A stretch of DNA of 46,002 bases from Coriobacteriia bacterium (GTDB lineage: Bacteria; Actinomycetota; Coriobacteriia; Anaerosomatales; Kmv31): contig JACUUM010000010.1 of the NCBI GenBank assembly GCA_014859305.1, positions 1 through 46,002 of the forward strand. Direction: 5' to 3'. A program made the translations under genes and the position numbers. Below are positions 7,758 through 16,659 of the stretch, piece after piece. The notes under the pieces were generated by a model. That model had not been told where the DNA came from, did no database searches, and saw only the letters and a list, made by a program, of their open reading frames with translations. Numbering within the stretch: the stretch's first letter is position 1; each line of letters begins with the position of its first letter.

Positions 7758-9023
7758 ATGTCCGGGTCAAGAGCGATCGGCCCGTCCGCCTGGCTGCTGG
7801 GGGGAGCGGGGCTGGCCATCGGAGCCGTGGCAGCCTGGCTGGTCGGCCAGGGCAACCCGGGGAACATGGGGCTCTGCATCGCCTGCTTCCTGCGGGACAC
7901 GGCCGGGTTCTTCGGCGGCGCGGGGTTCAAGATGGGGGCGGTCGCCTACGTCCGTCCCGAGATCGTGGGGCTGATCCTGGGTTCGACCGCCTCCGCGCTC
8001 GCGTTCCGCGAGTTCCGCGCCCGGGGAGGCTCCGCGACCATCCTGAGGTTCGTGCTGGGCTTCATCTTCATGACCGCCGCTCTCGTCTTCCTCGGGTGTA
8101 CCGTGAGGGCCTGGCTGAGGCTCGGGGGCGGCGACCTCAACGCCGCCTTCGGGATCGCGGGGCTCGTGGCGGGCGTGGCGTTGGGCGCGAAGCTGCTCGG
8201 GAGCGGCTTCAACATGGGCCGCTCGGGGCGCCTGCCGGCCGCGGCCGGATGGCTCGGCCCGGCGCTGGGCGTGGCGCTGCTCGCGCTGGCCGTCATGGCC
8301 GCCGCGGGGGCGAAGCCCGCGGCGTTCACGCTGACGCCGGCCGGGGCGAGAGCCACCGCCGAGAAGGCCGTGATCTCCGCGGAGGGAGAGCCGCTCAAGC
8401 CCGAGGGCGCCACGATGGCCGACGGCGCGGTGGTCGGGGCGGACGGCGCGGTGGTGAGCGGCGCGGAGTCCGTGGCCGCCGCCAAGCCGATGCCGGGGGG
8501 CAAGCGAGCTCCGTTCGCGATAGCGCTGGCGGCGGGCCTGGCGCTCGGCGTGGTCGCGCAGCGCAGCCGCTTCTGCTCCGTCGGCGGCATCCGCGACGCC
8601 ATCCTCGTACGCCGCTTCGACCTGCTGTTCGGTGTGCTAGGACTGCTGGCCGGCTCGCTGGCGGTCAACCTCGTCCTGGGACAGTTCCGGCTCGGGTTCG
8701 CGGACCAGCCGATCGCGCACACCGACGCGCTGGGCAACCTGGCGGCGATGGCCGTCGCCGGCCTTGCCGCGGTGCTGCTGGGCGGGTGCCCGTTCCGCCA
8801 GGTGGTCATGTCCGGGGAGGGAGACGCGGACGCGTTCGCGGCGGTCCTCGGGATGGGCGCGGGGGCCTTGTTCGCGCACCGGCTGCAGTTCGCGTCTTCG
8901 TCGGCGGGGCTCGCGCCGTCGGCCTGGCCGGTCCTCGGCGTGATGACCGCCTTGCTGATCGGCATCGCGCTGTGGAAGCGAGAGAGCCTTCCGGAGACGA
9001 CCGCCGCCGAGCGTGCGGCGTAG
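7758..9023 (+). CDS. yedE: YedE-family putative selenium transporter
   Basis: A 421-residue polytopic membrane protein of the YeeE/YedE family, in the form linked to selenium metabolism. Two halves each carry cysteine motifs: C40 and C43 in GLCIACFLRD and C114 in LGCTVR in the first half, then C273 in RSRFCSVGGIRD and C344 in GGCPFRQ in the second. A low-complexity soluble linker (about residues 190-250, with a repeated GADGAVV-like unit) joins them. In the family the cysteines relay a reduced sulfur or selenium species through the membrane. It heads a four-gene operon with a TusA-like protein 14 bp downstream, which supports the selenium assignment. It could carry sulfur instead. Confidence 0.88.
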   Translation: MSGSRAIGPSAWLLGGAGLAIGAVAAWLVGQGNPGNMGLCIACFLRDTAGFFGGAGFKMGAVAYVRPEIVGLILGSTASALAFREFRARGGSATILRFVLGFIFMTAALVFLGCTVRAWLRLGGGDLNAAFGIAGLVAGVALGAKLLGSGFNMGRSGRLPAAAGWLGPALGVALLALAVMAAAGAKPAAFTLTPAGARATAEKAVISAEGEPLKPEGATMADGAVVGADGAVVSGAESVAAAKPMPGGKRAPFAIALAAGLALGVVAQRSRFCSVGGIRDAILVRRFDLLFGVLGLLAGSLAVNLVLGQFRLGFADQPIAHTDALGNLAAMAVAGLAAVLLGGCPFRQVVMSGEGDADAFAAVLGMGAGALFAHRLQFASSSAGLAPSAWPVLGVMTALLIGIALWKRESLPETTAAERAA

Positions 9024-9037
9024 AGAGGAGAGTGAGG

Positions 9038-9244
9038 ATGACCGAGATCGACGCCCGCGGGCTCTCGTGCCCGCTGCCGCTCATGCGGACGAAGAAGGCC
9101 CTCGACGGCGGGGCAGGCGAACTGACGGTGCTGTGCGACAACGGGACCGCGAAGGCCAACGTCGTGAACCTGCTGTCGGACTCCGGCTTCGAGGTCGACG
9201 TGGCCGAGTCAGCGGGCGAGTACCGGATCTCGGCGCGGAGGTAG
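9038..9244 (+). CDS. TusA/SirA-like sulfur or selenium carrier (YedF N-domain type)
   Basis: A 68-residue protein with the TusA fold signature DARGLSCPLPLMRTKKAL, with the carrier cysteine at C11 in the CPxP motif. TusA-like proteins carry persulfide, or in selenium loci possibly perselenide, on this cysteine. It matches the N-terminal half of YedF and lacks the DsrE-like second half. GAGAGGAG lies upstream of the ATG. It sits between yedE and a Se/S-carrier-like gene, 14 bp and 1 bp away, so the three proteins probably pass the same chalcogen from membrane to cytoplasm. Confidence 0.9.
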   Translation: MTEIDARGLSCPLPLMRTKKALDGGAGELTVLCDNGTAKANVVNLLSDSGFEVDVAESAGEYRISARR

Positions 9245-9245
9245 G

Positions 9246-9848
9246 GTGGGCCTGCTCGGGCGCAAGCGCCGCAGAAGAGAGGGCGGAGAAGGCCGGGGGA
9301 TGTTCCTCTTCGAGGAGGTGTCCCAGGCTCTCAAGGCCGAGAAGACGCTGCTGAGCGAGGGGTACGACGTCCGCCTCGTCGCCCCCCCGCAGCACCTGCG
9401 CGCCGGGTGCGACCTCGCCGTGGCCGTCGAGTCGTTCGAGCAGCCCGGCGCGCGCAGGGCGCTGGAGGGTGCCCGCGTGCTCGTCCGAGGGTGGGCCGAC
9501 ACGCTGGAGGGCGGGCTCGAGCTGGCCGCTCTGGTCACGACCGAGGACTTCGGGGAGTGGCTGATGGTGCGCGCCGGCAACATGAAGGCCTCCGTCGAGA
9601 AGGCGACGGGTCGCATCGTCAACACCTCCGGCGGCGGGTGCCCCGACATCCCGTACCTGAACCTGAGGCTGGTGGGCCGCACCCTGCGGGAGGCCGAGGC
9701 GCCCAAGGACCTCGGCTACACGCTGTGCGCGCTGATGCTCGACCGGGCCGTCGAGGGGTGCCGGCGAGAGCTGCTCGCCGAGGACCGGGAGGCGCACCCC
9801 GCCGAGGATGGGCGTGCCGCGCCCGAGTGCTCGGAGGCCTCCGCGTGA
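9246..9848 (+). CDS. DUF3343 / Se-S carrier-like protein with extended C-terminal domain
   Basis: A 200-residue protein. Residues 18-62 match the DUF3343 (putative Se/S carrier-like) pattern: a phenylalanine strand, helix ALKAEKTLLSEGYDVRLVAPP, then the conserved R-x-G-C with C55. The rest (about 80-175) is an added domain with C132 in SGGGCPDIPYLN, C161 and C172, whose fold I do not recognise. The GTG start at 9246 follows the TusA stop by one base and has a basic N-terminus. The next gene overlaps its stop by 4 bases. Position and cysteines suggest a further cytoplasmic chalcogen carrier in the YedE pathway; the role of the second domain is unknown. Confidence 0.78.
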   Translation: MGLLGRKRRRREGGEGRGMFLFEEVSQALKAEKTLLSEGYDVRLVAPPQHLRAGCDLAVAVESFEQPGARRALEGARVLVRGWADTLEGGLELAALVTTEDFGEWLMVRAGNMKASVEKATGRIVNTSGGGCPDIPYLNLRLVGRTLREAEAPKDLGYTLCALMLDRAVEGCRRELLAEDREAHPAEDGRAAPECSEASA

Positions 9849-10783
9849 GCCTTCTGGTCGCCGGCACCTACCCCGTCCCCGGCGGCGAGACCCTCCTCGG
9901 CGAGGTGTGCTCGGACGCGGATGGATGCTTGAGCGTCGCGGGGCGGCGGCTGCCCTCGGGCCAAGGCACGGCCGCCATGCTCGCCGCCGCGCTCGCCGTG
10001 TCGCGGCACCTCGCCGTCGAGGCGCCCACAGCGCTGCTCGCCGGCGACATCGGGCGGGGAGAGGGGACGCGGGCCGTCTTCGCCCGCCTGCCCCAGGCGG
10101 TCGAGGAGCTGCGGCCCTCGGTCCTTGCCTTCCACTACCTGCAGCCGGTCATGGCGCTGATGCGGGGAGCGCTCGACGCGCTGGCGCCGCGCCTGCGATC
10201 CGGCCCCTTGACGCTGGTGGCCGACGCGGGGGGCATGTACGCGGCGAAGGCGGCCGGCCTCGCGCCTCGCTTCGAGCTGATGACGCCGGACGTCGGCGAG
10301 ATCGGCTTCCTCGCCGACCCGCGGGTCACGCATCCCGCCTACGTCTCGCGCTACCTCTTCGGCGCGCCCGGATTCGAACCCGACGAGCTGGTGCGCCTCG
10401 CCCATGACGGCGGGGGTGCCTCTCGCGTGCTGCTCGTGAAGGGCGCGGTCGACCGGGTGGCGGTGGAGGGCCGCGTGACGCAGACGATCCGGCAGCCGTG
10501 CGTGCCCGCGCTCGAGGCGATCGGGGGCACGGGCGACACCGTCACGGGACTCGCGGCGGGACTGATGACCGCCGGCTTCCCCACCGAGGACGCCGCGCGC
10601 TGCGCCGCGCTCGCCAACCGCCATGCGGGTGAGGCGCTCAAGGCCCGTCCGGACCACACGGCGGCGGATATCGCGGCACGCTTCCCCGAGGTGCTCTCCA
10701 AGGGGCTTTGCGGCTGGTCCGGCGAGGCGTGCGCCCCGAGCCGCCGGCCGGGCCGAGCCGCCGCGGGAGGGCCGCCTACCTAG
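9845..10783 (+). CDS. YjeF C-domain-like kinase fold protein of the selenium cluster
   Basis: A 312-residue protein of the ribokinase superfamily, closest in motifs to ADP/ATP-dependent NAD(P)H-hydrate dehydratase. Motifs seen are DAGGMYAAKAAG near 127-138, TPDVGEIGFL (147-156), VLLVKGAVD (196-204) and IGGTGDTVTGLAAGL (226-240) with the likely base D231. It begins at a GTG overlapping the upstream stop and ends tail-to-tail over the GH18 stop by 8 bases. No epimerase (YjeF N-) domain is present. Being the last gene of a YedE/TusA-like/carrier operon, it may phosphorylate or repair a small molecule needed there rather than act only in NADHX repair. The substrate is unknown. Confidence 0.78.
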   Translation: MSLLVAGTYPVPGGETLLGEVCSDADGCLSVAGRRLPSGQGTAAMLAAALAVSRHLAVEAPTALLAGDIGRGEGTRAVFARLPQAVEELRPSVLAFHYLQPVMALMRGALDALAPRLRSGPLTLVADAGGMYAAKAAGLAPRFELMTPDVGEIGFLADPRVTHPAYVSRYLFGAPGFEPDELVRLAHDGGGASRVLLVKGAVDRVAVEGRVTQTIRQPCVPALEAIGGTGDTVTGLAAGLMTAGFPTEDAARCAALANRHAGEALKARPDHTAADIAARFPEVLSKGLCGWSGEACAPSRRPGRAAAGGPPT

Positions 10784-12242
10784 GTGCCGTCCGCGCTCCG
10801 ACGATCAGACCGCGCTCCTCGTCGTAGACGATGGAGCGGCGCTTGGTCTCGAGCGAGGCCGCCGCCTCGGCGTCCAGGCCGTCGCGCTTGGGCAGGATCC
10901 GCCAGATCGACGGGTCCTCGGCGCCGAGGCGCCAGACCGCGTAACCGCGCGGCTCGGAGCCCGACGCCGCCTTGATCTGGTTGAACATCGTCACCGCGTC
11001 CAGCATCCACAGCCGGTGATGCACGCCGCCCTTCCTGTGGGCGAAGGTGGGGTTCAGCGACTTCTCGTCGAGCTTCACGGGCACGCCGGCCTTGCGGGCC
11101 TCGGCCATGGCGCTGGCGTACGTGTGCGCCTTGGCGCGCGAGCCGCCGCCGGACCAGTCGTAGGTCCAGCTGCCCAGCGCGATGACGACCTTGTCCGGCG
11201 GCACCTTCGAGAAGAACTCGCGCAGGGAGCGCTCGTACCAGCCCTGCGAGGCCACCGGGCCGGACGGGCTCGTCTTCCAATGCTCGTCGTACATCATGGG
11301 GATGAGGTAGTCGGAGCTTCTCGCGAGCGCCTCGTAGTCGTAGGTCTTCGAGTCGGCCAGCACGTCGGCGGAGACCTCCAGGCCGTGCTTCTCGGCGAGG
11401 GGGTACAGCTCGCGCATGAACCTCACGAGGTCGACGCGGCTGGAGGCCGGCAGCCCTTCGAAGTCGATGTTCACGCCGTCGAATCCGCCGTCGCGCATCG
11501 TGCGGACGATGTCCTCGGCCATGCGCTTCCGCGCGGCGCGCTTCTCGAGCTTGCCGGCCAGCGCCTTGGGGTCCTGCCCCGGACCGAAGTTGTTCACGAT
11601 CGGCATCACGCGCAGGTCCGGGCGCTTCTCGCGTATGAGCTTGATGGCGCGGGCCTGCCGTTTGGCGTCGAGCTGCTTCACGCGGCCGCCGCCGTCGATC
11701 GTGTACCACTCGGGCATCACGATCGTGAGCTCACCGATGTTGGCGGCCAGCGAATCGTAGCTCGACTCGTCCCAGTTGACGTAGAAGCCGACGAGCTCGC
11801 TGCGCGCTTCGGGCGCCGAGGGCCCCGGCTCGGCGGCCGGCTCCGGCTGCGCGCCGGGGGCGGGCGCGGCATCGGCCTCGCGCTCGGCGCCGGGGGCCGT
11901 CCCGGGTTCCGCTCCGGGGGCGGCTTCGAGCGTTGCGCCGCCCGGCGCCGCGGCGGCGGACAGCGGAGTCTCGGCGCTCCCGGCACCCGTGCCTATGCCT
12001 TGGGAGAGCGCGGGCGTCAGCATGACGAAGATGCCCGGCAGAGCCAGGGCGAGCAGGCCGACATTGCGCCGCTGCTCGGCGGGCACCCGGCGGTACGCAC
12101 GACCGACGCGCTCGACGGACGGTCCGCACGCGCGTCCCGCGCTCTCGCACGCGAAGCGGTGCAGCCGGCGGAGGCGGCCGGCGAGGCCGCGGCGGCGCCT
12201 GTCGGCTCGCCGGGGCCGCGGGGTGTGGGTGTTGATATCCAT
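10776..12242 (-). CDS. Membrane-anchored GH18-family glycoside hydrolase (YaaH-like)
   Basis: A 488-residue protein. A basic N-terminal tail (1-60) precedes a single membrane helix (about 61-80), then a low-complexity Ala/Pro/Glu/Gly linker (about 85-147) and a GH18 TIM barrel (about 148-470). The catalytic motif DxxDxDxE appears as DGVNIDFE (255-262), with E262 the expected acid. A PMMYDEHW stretch provides the family's later strand. Such proteins cut N-acetylglucosamine polymers such as peptidoglycan, spore cortex or exopolysaccharide outside the cell. The positively charged start predicts an N-in, outside-facing enzyme. No LysM repeats are seen. It has no clear operon partner. Confidence 0.88.
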   Translation of the reverse strand: MDINTHTPRPRRADRRRRGLAGRLRRLHRFACESAGRACGPSVERVGRAYRRVPAEQRRNVGLLALALPGIFVMLTPALSQGIGTGAGSAETPLSAAAAPGGATLEAAPGAEPGTAPGAEREADAAPAPGAQPEPAAEPGPSAPEARSELVGFYVNWDESSYDSLAANIGELTIVMPEWYTIDGGGRVKQLDAKRQARAIKLIREKRPDLRVMPIVNNFGPGQDPKALAGKLEKRAARKRMAEDIVRTMRDGGFDGVNIDFEGLPASSRVDLVRFMRELYPLAEKHGLEVSADVLADSKTYDYEALARSSDYLIPMMYDEHWKTSPSGPVASQGWYERSLREFFSKVPPDKVVIALGSWTYDWSGGGSRAKAHTYASAMAEARKAGVPVKLDEKSLNPTFAHRKGGVHHRLWMLDAVTMFNQIKAASGSEPRGYAVWRLGAEDPSIWRILPKRDGLDAEAAASLETKRRSIVYDEERGLIVGARTAPR

Positions 12243-12335
12243 GCCCGGCTGTCGAGCAACCGGGTTGCCAAACGATACGCAGTTTCCTCCAGGCCCTGCC
12301 CTCGTCGGGGGGCGCGATCGTCCGCGGCACCCGGG

Positions 12336-13052
12336 TCAGACGCGGATCACCATGCCGTCGACGGCCACCCCGGCCGCGACGCCGCGCTCCTCGCCGAGGC
12401 GCTTCACGAGCGCCGCGGCCTCCTCGGGACGGATCCTCACGATACGCGAGCCGCAGTGGGTGAAGACGGCTTCCGGCACTCCGTACGCGGAGCACCACTC
12501 CAGCTGTGCCTCGATCGTCGCGTGCCCGACCGCCTCGCCGCCGCGGCGCTGCACGATCCGGCGGCCGTGCGTCGCGCCGTCCCCGGCGTAGAGGCGCACC
12601 CCGCGCAGCGCGTCGGCGGGATCGACGAGCTCGAGCACGTCGGGGACGTAGAACACCCGCGAGCGGCCGCGCTCCAGCCGATAGCCGACGGCCGGCGCCC
12701 GAAGCGAGTGCGTCGCCTGGTGAGCCGTCACGGCGAGCCGGCCGACGCGCTGCCGCTCCCCTGGCGCCACGACACGTCGCTCGAGCGGGTAGCGCGCGAG
12801 CAGCTCGTGCGTGGCGGCGGTGGCGTAGACGGGGCATGGAGCGCCGTCGGCGAGTGCCCCAGCGTGGTCCGTGTGAGCGTGCGTGACGAGGATCGCGTCG
12901 GGAGCGAGGGCGGCGAGCCGGCCGCGCCAGTCGTCGCCGGCGTCCACGAGCACGCGGGCGCCCTCGGTCACCACGAGCAGTGACGAGTGGTAGCGATGCA
13001 GCGCGCTGGCCATGCGGATGTTCCCGCGCGTGCCGAGGAAAGTCAGTCGCAC
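12336..13052 (-). CDS. Metallo-beta-lactamase-fold hydrolase
   Basis: A 238-residue protein with the MBL metal motif HAHTDH at 58-63, an AGD stretch near residue 40, a later histidine in a TAHQATH stretch and an aspartate in YAGDGATH. It begins LTFLGTRG, close to RNase Z-like and phosphodiesterase-like MBL proteins. The GTG start has a GGAGG site 6 bases upstream; an open frame runs further upstream without similarity. Overall it fits a small MBL hydrolase of nucleotide or phosphodiester type, but the substrate cannot be named. There are 163 bases to the sensor gene upstream and 93 to the GH18 gene downstream, so it may be transcribed alone. Confidence 0.82.
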   Translation of the reverse strand: MRLTFLGTRGNIRMASALHRYHSSLLVVTEGARVLVDAGDDWRGRLAALAPDAILVTHAHTDHAGALADGAPCPVYATAATHELLARYPLERRVVAPGERQRVGRLAVTAHQATHSLRAPAVGYRLERGRSRVFYVPDVLELVDPADALRGVRLYAGDGATHGRRIVQRRGGEAVGHATIEAQLEWCSAYGVPEAVFTHCGSRIVRIRPEEAAALVKRLGEERGVAAGVAVDGMVIRV

Positions 13053-13215
13053 GCTCTGCCTCCGCCCGCCTCCCCGGCCATCGCCTCCGCTGCACGCGCG
13101 TCCACGCTTCCGCGAGCCGAAGCGCCGAGGCCCGCCGAAGGTGAGTGTGCCCGCGGCACGCACCCGCCATTCGGTGCAGCCGGCACCGCCTAGGCCGCAG
13201 CACCCTCGGCGCCGG

Positions 13216-14775
13216 TCATGCGGTCTCCCCGGCGGCTCTCGTGCCCAGGGTCCTCGCCATGGCCGACCCCAGCCGCCGTGCGAGCTCCAGGTGCGTGTCG
13301 GTGAACTCGACAGGGAAGGAGCGCATGTCGAAGGAGACGGCTCCCATCGGTTCGCCCGAGCGCACCAGCGGCACGGCGAGCGTGGCGCATAGGCCCCTGC
13401 GCAGTATCGCGTGCGCCTCCAGCCTGTCGTCGCGGCGGGCATCGGAACTCACGAACGGCTCCCTCGTGTGCAGGACGTGCGCGAGCTGGGCGTGCTCCTT
13501 GCTCTCGAACGGCGCCCAGCACGCATCCGGGTCCTCGCACCCCGTCATGACGCTCCATCCGTCGCCGTCGCCCACGACGAGGCAGCACGAGTCGCAGCCC
13601 AGGACCTCTGCCGCCCTCGCAGCGGCGTGCCGAAGCCGCTCTCGCGGCGGGACGGGCGAGGGCAGGTCGCTCTCCAGCGACGCGAGGATGTCCTCCAGCT
13701 CGCGCCTGCGCACCGAATCGGCGACCTGTGAGAGCGAGAGCACGAAACCTTGCACCCCCCCTCGATCGTTCACCGGCGCGAGCGACCAGATCCAGCGGCG
13801 GTCCGACGCCGAGCGGGGCCGGGAGAAGGGTGAGGCCCCCGCATGGGACTCGACGGGGTCGCCGGTGGCCCTAGCCTGCAGGAAGAGGTCCCGGCGTGGG
13901 AAGTCCGGGAAGGCCTCGAAGAAGTTCGCGTAGAGGAGCTCTCTCTCGGACAGCCCGGCATCGCGGGCGAAACTCGGGCTCAGCGCGAGGATGTCGAACG
14001 CCGCGTCGAGGTAGGCGACGGGGGCCCTCGTCCCCGCGAGCGTCGAGGAGAACGTCGCCATCGGGACGATGTGGGCGTAGCCCCGGAAGACCACCTCGTA
14101 GGCGAGTGCGGCGTTCAGCAGCGCGAAGAGCACGGGGGCCGGGCTGAAGGGCAGGGGCACGTCCATCACCCGGGCCACGCCCGTCGCCACGACCCCCGCC
14201 AGCGGGAGTCCGGAGGCGGCTCCGAGGGCGACGGCCTGCCGTCTGCCGGCCTTGGTTCCGAGGGACCACGAACTCGTCACGACCAGCCACGCGCCGACGC
14301 TCGCCGTGGCGGTGACCGCGACGTAGTGCACGGGCGCGAGCGGCCCGCCGGCCACCGAGCCGTCCGCGAGAGGGCGCATGAAGAGGTGATGCCAGGGGTT
14401 GGACGTGGCGGCGACGAGCGTGAACGCCGCGGGCAGATGGGCCATGACGATGCCCGCCGGGCTCGTCCAGAAGCGGTTGCGGGCTTTCGCGGCGGCGAAC
14501 AGCGGCCAGTAGGCGGAAGCGCCGGCGAGCCCGATGGAGTACGCCCACAGCAGAAGGTGCCCGGGCCCCTCCGGCGGCGTGAGCGCGGGGTCGGGGTACG
14601 GTCCCCAGTTCATCTGCGCGAAGGATGCGAGCGACCAGACGGTGACCGAGACGTTGAGCGCGATGAACCAGAGGATCAGCCTCGACCCGCGGTGGGGTAC
14701 GGTGGCCGCGGCGCACGTGAGCGCGAAGGACGTCACGGCGGCGAAGAGCGGGAGGAACGAGAACGGCTCGATCAT
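13216..14775 (-). CDS. 7TM-PAS-GAF sensor protein without a kinase domain
   Basis: A 519-residue protein. The first about 215 residues form seven hydrophobic helices of the type found at the N-terminus of some histidine kinases (7TM sensor region). A PAS domain (about 222-345) and a GAF domain (about 355-510) follow, and the protein then stops. No histidine kinase, GGDEF, EAL, phosphatase or DNA-binding domain is present. The GAF part has the usual VPLVRSGEPMGAVSFDM strand pair. The ATG at 14775 has AGGGAGG upstream and is preferred over an upstream in-frame ATG at 14799. Output must come through a partner protein or a ligand effect; none is adjacent. Confidence 0.8.
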   Translation of the reverse strand: MIEPFSFLPLFAAVTSFALTCAAATVPHRGSRLILWFIALNVSVTVWSLASFAQMNWGPYPDPALTPPEGPGHLLLWAYSIGLAGASAYWPLFAAAKARNRFWTSPAGIVMAHLPAAFTLVAATSNPWHHLFMRPLADGSVAGGPLAPVHYVAVTATASVGAWLVVTSSWSLGTKAGRRQAVALGAASGLPLAGVVATGVARVMDVPLPFSPAPVLFALLNAALAYEVVFRGYAHIVPMATFSSTLAGTRAPVAYLDAAFDILALSPSFARDAGLSERELLYANFFEAFPDFPRRDLFLQARATGDPVESHAGASPFSRPRSASDRRWIWSLAPVNDRGGVQGFVLSLSQVADSVRRRELEDILASLESDLPSPVPPRERLRHAAARAAEVLGCDSCCLVVGDGDGWSVMTGCEDPDACWAPFESKEHAQLAHVLHTREPFVSSDARRDDRLEAHAILRRGLCATLAVPLVRSGEPMGAVSFDMRSFPVEFTDTHLELARRLGSAMARTLGTRAAGETA

Positions 14776-14847
14776 CGTCGGGACCTCCCTTGCGTGCATC
14801 CTTCGAAGCCCGCTTGAAGCGATGATAGTGTCTGGAGGCCCCCGAGC

Positions 14848-16542
14848 CTAGGGGACGGTCGCCGGACCTTCCCCGGCCCTCTCGCCGCACCGGGGTCGGT
14901 CGGCGTCCCGCTCGAGCGCGAGGCGCTCGATGAAGCGCCGCTGGAACTCCGGGTGGGCGGCCGGATCGAGCGTTCGAACGGAGCTCGCCAGCGCGTCGGC
15001 TTCCGCGCGCGCCGAGGCGCTCAGCAGCGCGCGGAGGGCCCCGGAGAGGGCGGTGTTGCCGGCGAAGACGACCCGGTCCTCCCAGACGGCGGGCAGCAGT
15101 CCCATCCGAGTGAGCGCCGAGGGCCGCACGTGGAGGCCGAAGCCCCCGGCGACCAGCACCCGCGCGATCTCGCCGGCGTCCACGCGCGCCTCGGCCAGCA
15201 GCAGGTCGAGACCGGCCCGCACCGCACCCTTCGCGAGCTGGACCTGCCGTACGTCGCCCTGGGTGAGGAGCGTGCCGCCGGCGAGACGGATCGCGGTCCG
15301 GCCGCCGGCTTCCGTCACCCGCCGGCCGAGCGCACCGCCGGGCGCAGGCGCGAGGCGACCGGAGGAATCGAGCGCCCCGGCCTCCAGCAGGACGGCGACC
15401 AGGTCGAGAAGGCCGCTGCCGCAGAGGCCGGCCGGCCGCTCCTCGGCGATCGTGGTGAACGCGAGGTCGCCGGAGGCCCACTCGACGCGCTCGATCGCGC
15501 CGGCCTCGGCGCGCATGCCGCAGGAGACGGTCGCGCCCTCCAGCGCCGGACCCGCGGCGGCGGACGTAGCGATCATGACGCCCGGCGCCCGCAGGAGCAT
15601 CTCCCCGTTCGTGCCGAGGTCGACGAGGACGGCCGTCTCATCCCGGCCGGCGAGCCCCGTGGCCAGCAGGCCCGCCGTCAAGTCCGCCCCGACGAAGGCC
15701 GACGCGCCCGGGAGCGTGAGGACGCGGCACCGCCGCAGGGCGGGCATGCCGAGGGAGCGCGCCTCACGGGCCGTCGAGGCCACGAACGCTCCTTGATACG
15801 GCGAGGCGGAGAGAGGGGAGACGTCCTCGCCGAGGAAGAGGCCGAGCATCGCCGTGTTGCCCGCCACCACCATCTCGAGCAGCGCCTCGGGTCCCGTACC
15901 GGAATCCCGCAGCAGCCCGAGCGCGAGTCCCTCCACGGCCCCGGTCGCGGCGGCCTTCAGCTCGGCGGCCTTGCCTCCGAGCGCCGCGCCCACGCGGCTC
16001 ATGACGTCGTGTCCCTCGGCTACCTGCGGGTTGAGCGCGGCAGCGGTGCCGAGGACGGTGCCGGTGCGCAACTCCGCGAGCAGGCAGGCGACCGTCGTCG
16101 TGCCGATGTCCACGGCCGCGCCCAACGCCGGACCCTCGGCGGGAAGTCCGCGCTCCTCGGGGGGCTCGACCACGAGCGCCGCGCTCACCCCGAAGTCGAG
16201 CGCGCGCAAGCCCTCTCGCGCCGGCGGCGCCACCACGGCGTCGCCGTCCACCCGCGCCCGGCACGCGAGGCGCACCCCGGCTGCGAGCTCCTCGGCGATG
16301 AGCAGCGAGCGCTCGGTCGGATCGGGCGGCCCCACGGCCCCGGAGACCCTCACGCGGCACCTGCCGCAGCGCCCGAGTCCGCCGCAGGGCGCGTCCAGTG
16401 TGACGCCGGCCGCGGACGCGGCCTCGCGCAGGGTGACGCCGACGGGCACGCGCACGGCGGGCCCACCCTCACCGAACCTGACGAAGGCAGCGGTCACTTC
16501 CGGCGTCCTTCCCGTCCCCGCCCCGCGCGGGGTCGACGCCAT
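14848..16542 (-). CDS. ASKHA-domain ferredoxin protein, reductive activator of corrinoid enzymes (RACE)
   Basis: A 564-residue protein. The N-terminus is a plant-type [2Fe-2S] domain with C53, C59, C62 and C94 (CX5CX2CX31C). After a linker comes an ASKHA ATPase region with AVDIGTTTVACLL (near 145-157), VVAGNTAMLGL and VLVDLGTNGEM motifs, and a C-terminal glycine-rich LVAGGFGLHV stretch. Family members (RamA-like, DUF4445) couple ATP hydrolysis to one-electron reduction of inactive Co(II) corrinoid in methyltransferases. No methyltransferase or corrinoid protein gene lies in this window, so its client is elsewhere. A small zinc-ribbon gene diverges from it 117 bp away. Confidence 0.9.
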   Translation of the reverse strand: MASTPRGAGTGRTPEVTAAFVRFGEGGPAVRVPVGVTLREAASAAGVTLDAPCGGLGRCGRCRVRVSGAVGPPDPTERSLLIAEELAAGVRLACRARVDGDAVVAPPAREGLRALDFGVSAALVVEPPEERGLPAEGPALGAAVDIGTTTVACLLAELRTGTVLGTAAALNPQVAEGHDVMSRVGAALGGKAAELKAAATGAVEGLALGLLRDSGTGPEALLEMVVAGNTAMLGLFLGEDVSPLSASPYQGAFVASTAREARSLGMPALRRCRVLTLPGASAFVGADLTAGLLATGLAGRDETAVLVDLGTNGEMLLRAPGVMIATSAAAGPALEGATVSCGMRAEAGAIERVEWASGDLAFTTIAEERPAGLCGSGLLDLVAVLLEAGALDSSGRLAPAPGGALGRRVTEAGGRTAIRLAGGTLLTQGDVRQVQLAKGAVRAGLDLLLAEARVDAGEIARVLVAGGFGLHVRPSALTRMGLLPAVWEDRVVFAGNTALSGALRALLSASARAEADALASSVRTLDPAAHPEFQRRFIERLALERDADRPRCGERAGEGPATVP

Positions 16543-16659
16543 CCAGCATACGTCCTCGGCCCGTCTCAGGGCAGCGCCGGGGTCCGTGGCCGCGCGAACG
16601 GGGGTATCTTCCTCTCACAGGCGCGGCAGCCGGCGGAAGCCGGCCGAAGGCGACGGAGG

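Noticed and set aside
8400-8470. Short repeated GADGAVV-coding unit as a mobile or CRISPR-like repeat
   Set aside because: Only two imperfect units in frame, in a flexible linker of yedE; simple low-complexity coding sequence.
10360-10390. GGATTCGAACCC stretch resembling a tRNA T-arm
   Set aside because: It lies inside the YjeF-like kinase coding frame and no acceptor or anticodon stems can be formed around it.
14953-16659. Long plus-strand frame antisense to the corrinoid activator that reads into the zinc-ribbon gene
   Set aside because: Only the last 84 codons, after the ATG at 16660, look like protein; the rest is shadow of the RACE gene.
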